A DNA stretch of 64,000 nt from Nocardia colli (lineage in GTDB: Bacteria > Actinomycetota > Actinomycetes > Mycobacteriales > Mycobacteriaceae): contig NZ_VXLC01000045.1 in the NCBI RefSeq assembly GCF_008704205.1, positions 35,466 through 99,465 on the forward strand. Direction: 5' to 3'. Made by a program: the position numbers and the translations under genes. Below are positions 40,698-51,200 of this stretch, piece after piece (the stretch's first letter is position 1; each line of letters opens with the position of its first letter). The notes under the pieces were generated by a model. That model did not search any database, was not told where the DNA came from, and was given only the letters and a program-made list of their open reading frames with translations.

Positions 40698-41369
40698 ATG
40701 ACTGAGAGTAAATCAGACCTTATGGCAGACGTCAATCGCTCGCAGCGCACCTACTCCTCCCCGGTGCGCGAGGAGGCTGCGCGCCGCACTCGGGACATCG
40801 TGGTGCGGGCCGCGATGCAGGTGTTCACCGAACGCGGATACGCCGGCGCCACCATCGATCAGATCGCCACCTACGCCGGAGTCTCCCGCCCCACCGTGTT
40901 CGCCGCGGGCAACAAGGCCCAACTGTTCGCGCTCGCCCGGCAGTACCAAGGCAATGACGGTGACGGCACCGAGGCCGGTTCGACGATGGCCGAGATTCTC
41001 ACGATCGACGACCCTCGGCGCTTGCTCGAACGGTTCGCCGCCCATACGGCCGCGACCATGCAGCGCGTGGGGCCGTTGCAGGTAGTGCTCGAGCAGGCCG
41101 CAGGCACCGATCCCGAACTGGCGGAACTGTTGAAATCGACGCAGCAGCAACTACTGGAGACGGCCGGTAACGTCGTGGCCGCCGTCGCGGCGAAAGGATC
41201 GCTGCGCCAAGGAATCTCATCCGACGCCGCGACCGACGTGCTCTGGCTACTACTCCAGTACACGAACTACCACCGCTTGATAGCCGAACGCGGCTGGAGC
41301 CACGCGGATTTCGAGCGCTGGCACGCCACGGCGATGATCGCCAGCCTGCTCGAGCCCCGCCACAAATAG
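40698..41369 (+). CDS. TetR-family transcriptional regulator
   Basis: 223 aa from the ATG at 40698; an in-frame ATG at 40722 is an alternative. The N-terminal helix-turn-helix (RTRDIVVRAAMQVFTERGYAGATIDQIATYAGVSRPTVFA) is typical, and the C-terminal ligand-binding domain is helical (QVVLEQAAGTDPELAELLKSTQQQLLE). The neighbour on the far side is an SDR-fold gene in convergent orientation, and the ESX operon is divergent, so either could be a target. Confidence 0.87.
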   Translation: MTESKSDLMADVNRSQRTYSSPVREEAARRTRDIVVRAAMQVFTERGYAGATIDQIATYAGVSRPTVFAAGNKAQLFALARQYQGNDGDGTEAGSTMAEILTIDDPRRLLERFAAHTAATMQRVGPLQVVLEQAAGTDPELAELLKSTQQQLLETAGNVVAAVAAKGSLRQGISSDAATDVLWLLLQYTNYHRLIAERGWSHADFERWHATAMIASLLEPRHK

Positions 41370-41390
41370 CCCTGGGCCCCCGGCGGGCGT

Positions 41391-42155
41391 TTACGGACGC
41401 CGACTGGCGATCAGCGCGGCTTCCGCTCCATGCATGGTCAGTACCGCGCCCTGGACGTAGGCCGCCTGCGGCGAGACCAGGAACCGGATCACCTCCGCTA
41501 CCTCACCCGGGTCGTCGGCACCTCCCGAATGCCGCTCCTCCTTGCCTCCCCGCCGCGGACGGAGCAGGTCGCCGGGGTCCACGAAATTGACCCGCACACC
41601 CTGCGGCCCGTACTCGACCGACCACAACCGGGTCAGCCGAACCAACGCCGCCTGCGCCGCCTGCACCTGACCATCGTCCGAAGTACCCACCCGCGCACAG
41701 ACATTCACGATCGCCCCCGCCCCACGCGCCGCCATCAGCGGCGCGAAAGCACCGGTCAGCAACAACGGCACCCGTACGTTCAGATTGAACACCACATCGA
41801 ACACATCCTCGGCCGACTCATAGTCGACCTCCCCGGCATTGTTGACCAGCACCCGCACCGGAGCACGGCCGAGCAATCCGCCCACCTCGCCGATCGCCCC
41901 ACGCACAACCACCGGGTCGCCGAGATCAGCCGCCAAGCCCATCGCCCGTCCACCGGACCACTCGATCAAGCTGCGGGTCTCCTCCACACCAGCACCATCA
42001 GCACCGCACACCACCACCGAATAGCCGTCATCGGCCAGCCGCAACGCGACCGCACGCCCCACCCCACCCGACGCACCGGCAACCACCGCCCAGCCACCCG
42101 GCCCACGACCATCCCGATCCCCGTCCCGGGGCGGCGAACTCTGCGATTCCAACAC
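41391..42155 (-). CDS. SDR-fold protein lacking the catalytic residues
   Basis: 254 aa. The Rossmann landmarks of a classical SDR are present: VVAGASGGVGRA (GxxxGxG at 27-33), LVNNAG (NNAG at 105-108), and a C-terminal SPQAAYVQGAVLTMHG like the usual SxxAxYITGQxLxVDGG. At the active site the Ser position reads CA (153-154), and the YxxxK motif reads V164QAAQ168. Catalytic Tyr and Lys are therefore missing. It is likely a pseudoenzyme, binding protein or sensor. It lies 116 bases downstream of the giant gene's stop on the same strand, so it could belong to that transcript. Confidence 0.78.
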   Translation of the reverse strand: MLESQSSPPRDGDRDGRGPGGWAVVAGASGGVGRAVALRLADDGYSVVVCGADGAGVEETRSLIEWSGGRAMGLAADLGDPVVVRGAIGEVGGLLGRAPVRVLVNNAGEVDYESAEDVFDVVFNLNVRVPLLLTGAFAPLMAARGAGAIVNVCARVGTSDDGQVQAAQAALVRLTRLWSVEYGPQGVRVNFVDPGDLLRPRRGGKEERHSGGADDPGEVAEVIRFLVSPQAAYVQGAVLTMHGAEAALIASRRP

Positions 42156-42271
42156 TCCAGATCCTCAGTCCCCCAATGGGGTTTACTAGGAATAAGCTGA
42201 TTTGACCAGCAGTCAAGCAGAATACTCGGTCGCCGTCAAACGAAGCTCGCATTCGCCTCGGTGCGGCACGC

Positions 42272-45200
42272 TCAGCTCGATGAGTCCGACGTCGCACCGC
42301 CGTCGAGTGGATCTTCCGTGACGGAGAGCCGAACGAGGCCGGCGCTGAGGTCGCCCTCGGAATCGGTACTGCCCGAACGTGTTTCGGCAGTGAACCGGAC
42401 ATGGTCGCCGTCCGGATATATGCCGGTGATGCGGATGTCCTGTGCCAGCAATATTCGTGGTAGGCCGTCATCGGTGAACAGCAGACCCTGGGTTCCGGGA
42501 TACACGGTGAGATCGACCCGGTACGTATCTTGCTGTGGTGGCTCGAAACCCGCGAGCACGCCGAGGATGAAGGTGTCGCGTCGCACGGTGCGACCGGGCA
42601 TCCGCAGCGGGTCGCCGGCCAAGGGCGGAGCAGACAGGTCGTAGATGAAATGCAGTGGCTCGGTGATGGACAGGGGGTTGTCGGCCAGCGTGCGTAGTGC
42701 CCGTTCCTGGTGCTCGAACGTATCGGCCTCGAACGGCCGGTCCGCATGCTTGCGGTAGTGCGCGTCGATCGCGTGGTGAATTCCGTGATTGGTCAGCATT
42801 TCCTGCCACAGCCCCGCTGGATCGCCGGCCTGGAAGACTTGCTCCACGACGGCGGAATTCTGTGCGGACGGACCGGGATCGCGGTGCATCCGTGCCAGCT
42901 CGTCGAGGGTGGGTGCGGAGCCGCCCGAGCTCACCAGCTCCACCATGAGGTGGTGGTAGCCGACTCCTTCGATATAGGAGCTCACTGTCTCGCGATCGGT
43001 CAGGAACTGGTCCAGCAAGTCCGGTCGCGCGATGTGTGCGCGCAGCGCGCCTCGGACCTCGGACGGCAGTTCGTTCAAGTCCTGGGCGGACTCGGGTACG
43101 GCAGCGCTCGGGTGTTGCGGTACTTCGATTCTGACCTCCGTCACGCCGCGGGCGTTGAGGTGCGCGCGCATAGTGTCGAAGCCGACGTCGTAGCTTCGCG
43201 CGCCACCGTTCTGGTCGTGTTCCACCGCGTGCAGCATGTGGTCCGACCCGACGGTCGCGACGGTGAAGGTGTGCGCGTCGCGGAAACTGATGACCGTGCC
43301 GGGTGGAAAATCGTCCCGCGTCAGCTCTTTGTACGCTTCCCACTGCAGACGCCCGTCTACCGTGACCGCTCGATGGATTCGGAAAGGCCGCGTGGGGGTG
43401 GGGCCGTTGGCGGTGATGCGCTGCCAACGTGCCCAGGCGTCGGCTTGAATTTCCCTTTCCACTTCCGCGTCCCGCGGCCGAATCTCCCAATCGGCATCGA
43501 CGATCCCCCGCTGGAATCTCGGGTGCAGCCGCAGACCCTGCCCGCGCAGCACGGCGATGGCGTAGTCGTTCATCTGCGAGTGCGGCGCGTAGTGACCGCT
43601 GTAGTCAATGATATTGGTGAGAACCCCCTTGCGCACATTCAAATAGCCGACGCCGCAGACGGTTCGCCCACCCAGGAAGGACGAGTGCTGGATCAGGCCG
43701 AACTCTTTCTCGGCGGCGTACAGGTTCCCGAACTCGTCCATGACGAAGATCCAGTTCGGGCTGTCGCCGGTGTCGAAAGGATGACCGTCGTATGCGTTGT
43801 ACAGCTTGCCGTCCGGACCGACGAAACGCCGATGCGCTTCGCGCTCCGCGTCGTCCATGTAGTGGGTCGGGGTGTGATATTGAGTCAGTGCCTCCTCCTG
43901 GAAAGCTTTTCGGTGTACTCGGCCAGGGAGGTGTGCGAGGCGCGTGGCGTCGTGGTGGGTCGGCGGAGCGATCGGGCGTCGTTCGTTGATGTACTTCCTC
44001 CGCGGCGCGGCGCCCACGAGCTGCGGCTCCGGCCCACCGGCCAGCATCTCGGTGCGCGGTGGCGGAATATGTTCTCGTGGTATCGGTCTCGCCCTGCTGG
44101 TGCCCGTCACCGGCAGGCTGGGTTTCACGGTCGAGAACATCAGGCCGGTGTCGGTGAGTCCCAGTTCGTAACCGCCGTCTTCGGATCGCCGCAGGAAGAT
44201 GAACGGGTGGTCGGTGTTGTCGCCGATCTCCATCATCGGCCGGTCCGGTTCCAGCGCGATGATGTTGAGCTCGTGCTTCAGAGTGATCGCGGCCAGCCGC
44301 AGGTCCAGGTCTTCCGCGCCGAGTCGGTTGCCGGTGGTCGGGATCGGTTCGGATTTCCGACGCAACGCCGAAAGCTCCTGTGCCAGTAGCTCGGCGGACG
44401 TAGCGCCAGGTTGGTCCGGGTTGCTGATATGTGGTTCGAAGACGGCTCTGTGCTGCTCGATGTAGTCGGCGAGTTCGGTCGCTACCTTCGACGGATCCGC
44501 GCTGTGCACGATGCGCGCCAACGTCGGGAAGAGTCGTCCGCCCTCCGGGTCGATGCGCTGCCACGAATGCGGCATGGGCGGGAATACCTTGGCGGACCGA
44601 ATTCTTTGTTCGACGACGAGGCGTTTGAACTGCTCTGTGCCGATCACGCGCGATTCGGCAGGCCGATCGGATCCCGGTACCCGGAGATCCAATGCCCCGT
44701 CCCTGCGGACCACCGCGACGATCTCGCGGCTGCCGTCTCGAAGACGGATGGACGTTCCGGTGTGGAATCCGTTGTCCGACAGTTCGTCCAGAATATCGAC
44801 CATCTCGTGGACCCGTTGCGGAGCGGGGCCGCGCAGCGGTGGTTGCGCCACTTCGACCTCGTCGAACAACAGGGAGAGGTGTTCGGGCCGCAGGCGGCGC
44901 CAGAACTCCGCTGTCGTTCGCGTGGTGGAACGGGTGGGTGCGTCGCCTCCGTCCCGCGTGATCACCAGGCTTTCTCCGGTGCCGCTGTCGCGGACGAACT
45001 GGGCGGTCAGTTCCCGATTCCGGGACCGGAAACGCAGCGTCGTGCCGGGCGGGTATTCGGTGCCGTCGAACGCCGCGCGGAACTCGCGGAACTCGAACAG
45101 ATCGGTCTGCGTGCCTGCCGTGGCGTCATCGAGGCCGATGCGGTGTCGGGGGTGTGCGGTTGGGGTGTGGTCGTGGTCGGGTGGTGCGACGACGTTGCCG

Positions 45201-48200
45201 TCCTTGTCGAGGTAGATGACGTCGGTGGTGGTGATGTGCTGCTGTGGGCGCGGCGTGTGCGGGTCGGTTCGGATGCGCTGTGGATCATGGGGATCTACGT
45301 CGTGGGTGTAGAGGTCTTGGGTGCCCGATCGACCGGCCTTACCGATGTGCGTGATGACGTGGAAGTGTGCGCCGACGTTGTTTTCGTCTGCGCTGGTGTG
45401 GTTTTCGACGATGAGGGCGTGGGTTGCCCGGCCCGGCGCCCGGAGCACGCCGGTGATGGTGTCGGGTCCGGGGACAGTGTGCAAGCGGGCGCCGGGAACG
45501 GCTCGTTCGAGTTGCCGGTGGCTGTTGCCTGCGAGTCCGTCGTACAGCTCATCGGGCCGGAACCCGGTGTTGCCGATGAACTCGCCGAGGTGGGTGAGGA
45601 TCAGCGGAACGCAATTGTCGCGGCCGGGGATGGCGCCGATCCGCGCGGGCACGGGTGCACTGCCGTCCGACGGCCCGCCACGCGACGCCCGGTACGCCTC
45701 GACGGCATCGGGCCACTGCGCGGCGATGTTCAAGAACCTGACGGCCGGCCACTCGGCGGCGACGAACTCTGCGGCTCTGAAAGGCACGTCTATCTTGTTC
45801 AGTATATCGAAAATCGAATTGTGCACCTCCGACCTGGAAAGACTACCGAAGCTCTTGCTTGCCAGATGGGCATTGATACCCTCGTATCCAGCATTGAATG
45901 CATTGTTGCGATTCTCGTAAAGATATTCGAAAATCTCTTCCTCGAGCTCCGCCCTGGTCGGCTTCGTCACCCTGTTGGCGCGAGTATCGGCAGGCGAGAC
46001 ATCGGTGTGGCCCCCACCGAGTGGCGCACCACCGTCGGCGAGGGACCCAGCCGTGTCGTACTCCTCGGCGGTCGCCCATATTTCGGCGGCGGTCAGCGGC
46101 GTCGGGTAATGGATTTCGATTAGCGTTGGCACAACCTCCGACAGGTATCCGATCAAATATGCGGCGGCGTTTTCGATGTCGCCCGCGAACGTTTGCACCC
46201 ATGGTCCCGGATTACCGTCGTCCCTATAATTTGCGGTGACCCATCCGTTGCCGGGGGCAGTGAGCAGCAGAGTTCCGGCATCTTCGATGATATGCACGAG
46301 AGTACCGGGCGGATATAGGAATTCAGCGTCGAATCGGAAATTCCCCGGAAACGACTCGGGGTGCCCATGGAATACTTCGACGCGCGGCAGTCCTTGCCCA
46401 TTCGCCTCCGGATAGCCGCCCGTCTCGAAACCCGCAGAGTAATCCATACCGTCAGCGGCAGGCGGCGCACCGATAAGAGCACTGCCGAGAACGAGGGCAC
46501 CGTCGTCGGGATAACCCGCGATGGCCTGCGGGCCGCTATCCGGGCCGTACACGATCACCAGCCATACCCGAGCCTCGGCGAAGACATGCTGTTCCAAGGG
46601 GTGATCGACCCGAGTTTCCGGATCGTAGACCCACAGCGACCCGCCCCGATTGTGCAGCACAACGACATGGGCACCGAAACCCCGCGCATCGACACCGAAG
46701 TGCGCACCGACCACAAGGCTCAGCGAACCATGACCGAGCATACGAAGCCGGACGACGGCCGGAACGAGAGCAGTGAGCGGTTGCAGTCGCGCACCGGCAC
46801 CGAACTCGAACTGCGGACCGGTCATACCGGACAACCCGACCGACACCCCCGGTGACCGAATCCCAGCACCGGGATTCAACCCAGCGGCATACTCGAGCGC
46901 CCGCGCCCCACAATCCCCTCGCGACGGCCGGATCGGATCACCGACACCGGAACCCGAACCAGAGATCACCGGACCGACCGGTTCCGAGCCCGCAACACCA
47001 CCGGGATGAACGCTACTGCCGTCGACAATCCCTTCGCCGACCACGTGCAACGGACGCGGCCCAGGCGGTGCCCGCCACTGCTGAGCCCCACCGGCCCTGC
47101 GGAACGCGGCGACCGTCTCGGCATCGATCGCCCCGCCGAGACTGCGAGCGAGCGCCACCACAGTCTCCCTCAGGTTATGCCGCCCGCGCCTGTCAAGCTT
47201 CCACTCACTCCTGGAAATCCCAACCCTGATCAGTATCGACCTGATCGCGTTCTCCGCCGCCTCACTGGATACCCGGCCGAGCGTTCTACCGTCTACTTGT
47301 CGACCCGTGACAGCTGCGCCTACCTCTTTATAGAATTCCCGGTTGGGTACATCGCCACCTGAATGATTGGAAATGTATTCGAATACTGCCTTGTCCAATG
47401 GGCTCAACCGCAGTGGAAGCGCGTCGAGCGTTTCTTGATTGATCCGGCTCCCAAAACTCGCCATGAACACCTGGAACAGCCTTCCGCCCGGCTCACGCGC
47501 GAGAAGTCCCGTCCGCTCGATTCCTGCCGAAGCGTAGAAAGAATTAACGAGGAAGGTGACCTCCGCCATATCCAGATCGGGAAAGCCGTTGCGATTCAGA
47601 TGTTCCAGAATATCCCCATCCGTATAACCTTTGGCGATACCATGAATGATCCAGTATTCCTTGTCGGTAAGTGGCGCACCGATCAGCGCACCGTTGAGGG
47701 CGCGCAGACCGTCGACGGGGTATTCCGCCAGAGTCCGCACACTCCCCTCATCGGCGTACACGATCGCAAGCACCGAACGACTGCGCGCGATGGGATGGTT
47801 CGCCAAAGCGTGGTCACCGGTCACCGGATCATGAATCCGTAGCTCTCCGTCCCGCTGGTAGAGCACTACGGCGTGCGCGCCGAACCCGCGCGCATCCGGA
47901 CCGGCATAGACATCTACGACGAGGCTCAAAGCGCGGGGTCCGAGAGCACGAAGTTCGGCGACCACGGGCACGAGAGTGCCGACGGGTTGCAACGGTGCGG
48001 CAGCGGCGGACTCGAAGTCCTCGCCACGCATACCGGACAATCCAACCCACATCGCAGGCCCCCGAATCGGGGCGCCGGGATTCTGGTCCGCGGCGTACCG
48101 GAGAGCCAACGGCCCACAGTTTCCGCGAACGTCCGGCGTGCTGGGATGCGAGACATGCGCTGCAGACCCGTCCTGGACCTGTGCATCGGCGCTGGGCTCC

Positions 48201-51200
48201 CGCCGCGGGGTGGGGCGCACTGCCGCGCTGGAATCACCGACCTCTGCGCCGCGCTCCCGTTCCACCGGCAGCGGTGCCGCGGATTCGGTTGGCACGGCAG
48301 CGAATACGTGGTCGACATAGTCGGCTTCGTCCGGCAGTGCGGCGCGAAGATCCGCAGCCAGGTCCACGCCCGGATACGCGGCGCGCACCGCCGCCACCGT
48401 GCGCGGGTCCAGGCGCGCGACCAGAGCCAACGCGACCTGTGGGGACGGGGCGCCCCACACCGCCGCAGCGTAGGCACTGACTTCCGGCAGTTCCTCGGTG
48501 CGCGGCGGCGCCGGTGCGTCGGCGACGTCGATATCGCTGGGCTGCTTGCCTTTCCCAGCTGAGGCCGGGACAGGACCCGCACGGGGCGGACTGTCGGAGG
48601 AGTCGGCGGTCGCCAGGATGATCTCCGCGTGCAGGACCGGGTTGCGGCCGGGGCGGCGTTCGATCCGGGTGATCCGGTAGCGAGTATTGCGGGGCAACAC
48701 AAGTTCTCGCTTGTAGCGGTCCCTGGCATCGCTACCGATGTAGACACCGCGAGTGCCGGGCGGCACCGTCAACGCCATCCGGTACCTCGACAAGTCGAGC
48801 ATATGGACGTCCCGGGAGGTGAACGAGGTGGACATATAGCCGGGTTCTTCTTGGACCACACCGATCAACAGGTCCGGATCCCTTGCTCCCAGAGGCTTGC
48901 CGTCTACGGCGAGCATGAAATCGATAACGACAAGACTGCGCGTGACGTGAACTTTCCCGTCCAGGCGCAGCGGCTCACCCGTCCCCTTATCGAGCAACCC
49001 GATGTGTTCTCGTAGCACGCTCGTCTTGACCCGCTGGGATGCATTGGACCCGAAGTCCTCCCGGAACGATTCCTCCAGGTTGGCATCGGATTGGATTTGC
49101 TCCCAATCGCGTTCGGGATCGGCACCGGAAACTCCGCCGCGTTGCAGTTCCTCCTGCCGAGCCAGCCACAAATCGGCACTCTCGGTGAGCTGGTCAACCC
49201 ACTGCTCGAGTCCGGACAAGCCGCCCCTGCGAAGCGCGATATTGATCAACGCCGAGTTCTCATAAGCCAGCAGTGCGTCGATCACGTTGCCAGGCATGGT
49301 TTCCCAGTTGCGGAGGGTCTTGTGCGCGAAGCGTTCTCGAGTGGCGTCGTCACTGAAGTACCGCACGCCCCCGACGAACCTGCCTCGATGCGGCGGCACG
49401 GACGTTGCCGAGTCGACCGAATCGAACGAATCCACCGACGCGCGCCGGTCATCCCGGCCAGGGACATAACGCACGCTCTCAGCAACAGACGGCACGACCT
49501 CAGCCACAACACGCCCATCCGCGGGCATTTCAACAATCCGCACCACAGTGTCACGCGGCAGCAAGACCTGAGGGGCGGCAGGGTCACCGAACAACAATCC
49601 ATAAGCCCCGACAGGCACGATCAACTCGACCTGCCGCCCGACCACCGAGGAGTCCTCACCGAGGACCGCACCAACGACGAAGCCACCGATCAAAACCTCC
49701 GAACCCACCTCCCCCGACATCGTCAACTGCTCGACAGTCACGCTCAGACCCGCCCCCACCCGCACAGCCGTCGTGATAGGCAGTCGCACCGCGGTCACGG
49801 AATCCAACTTCCGGACCTGCGCACGCACCTCCCCGATACTGAACTGCACGCTCAAATGAACCTGGAAATGATCGATCAGCTCCCGGTACCGGCGGCCGTC
49901 GTCCACCACCCGCTGCCACCGCCCGCGCGGGTCATCGGAGGCAAGAATCTCCCGAACACCACTCACCGCGAATTCCAAATTCGCATCGCCGGCCACCTCG
50001 TCAAGCTTCGATGCCAGATCATCGAACGCGGGTGGCTCCTGACCGGGCCACAACAACTTCATAACCTGATCCACCTCTGCGAGCTCATCGGGATCATCGA
50101 GATAGTCGAGGAAGAAGTCAGGATCGGCCAGGAAGTCGTTCACCGCATCAGGTTTGCCCGCATGCGCGACGACGGCTGACTGCTCCTGTTCGCCGAACTT
50201 GGCCAGCCACCGTGTCGCGACGCTGGACTTGGGCAGGCGAGAGGCGAAGCTCCGCAAGCGTCGCCCCGTACGGGGCATGGGGTGCACCGTGGTCGCGCCG
50301 CTCGGCGTGGGAACGGGCGGCCGGAAGAGGGTGCGGATACTGCGGAACGCAGTGCTTGCCGGCGGTTGAGCCGCGGTCTGTTGTGCCGGAACGGATGCCG
50401 TCGCACCGGCCGGCGCGTCCCGACCGCGTAGGCGGGAGACGAAGTGCCGCAGACGACCTGCCGATCGTGCTGTGCGCGCGGTTTGCGCGCCCGATGCGTC
50501 GCCGGTGTGGGCTGGTGTGCTGCCGTCGATGTTCGGGGTGACGCGCTGGTTCCCGGCCGGGTGCGGTGTCGTGTCAGCGGCGCGGCTGGGACCGGCCGTC
50601 GGGCTGCCGGGAAGCCGGGTGCCGGTCGCATCGTAGGGTGCGCCGACGCGGATATCGGCAGGAAATTTCGGGATCGAGCCACCGCGCGGACGCCGCGGGC
50701 GAGCCAGGCTACCGTCGGGGGCATAGAACACGGCGTAATAGCCGACCGAACTGCCATGCCCGGCAGGTCTGCTGATCAGATTGCCCTCGGCGTCGTAGTC
50801 CCTGGCATCGATGACGCCGCCTTCGTTGACCATCCGGTAGCCGTGTGCGCCTATGCCGTTGGCGCCGACTGCCGGGTGCACGCCGATGACCTCGGCCTGT
50901 GCACCCGGGCCGAGACGTGCCAATTCCTGTTCGATGCCGTGCTCGTCGGCATATCCGTGGAGTTTGCCGCCTGCGGCCTTCTCGGCTTCGCGCCGTGAGC
51001 GACCCGGCAGGTTCTGTGACGAGCGGCCGAACAGCGCCCGGGACCGATAGTTCGGCCGGATCGCGGCGCTGTTGTTGTCGCGCTGGATGTCGGTCAACGA
51101 CCGGGTCAGGCAATCGTCGCGCCCGAACTCGCCTGCGGCGATACGCGATCGGCCGGTGACGGCCGTATGGGCGGTGCTGCCGTCACCGCGGGTGGACGAC

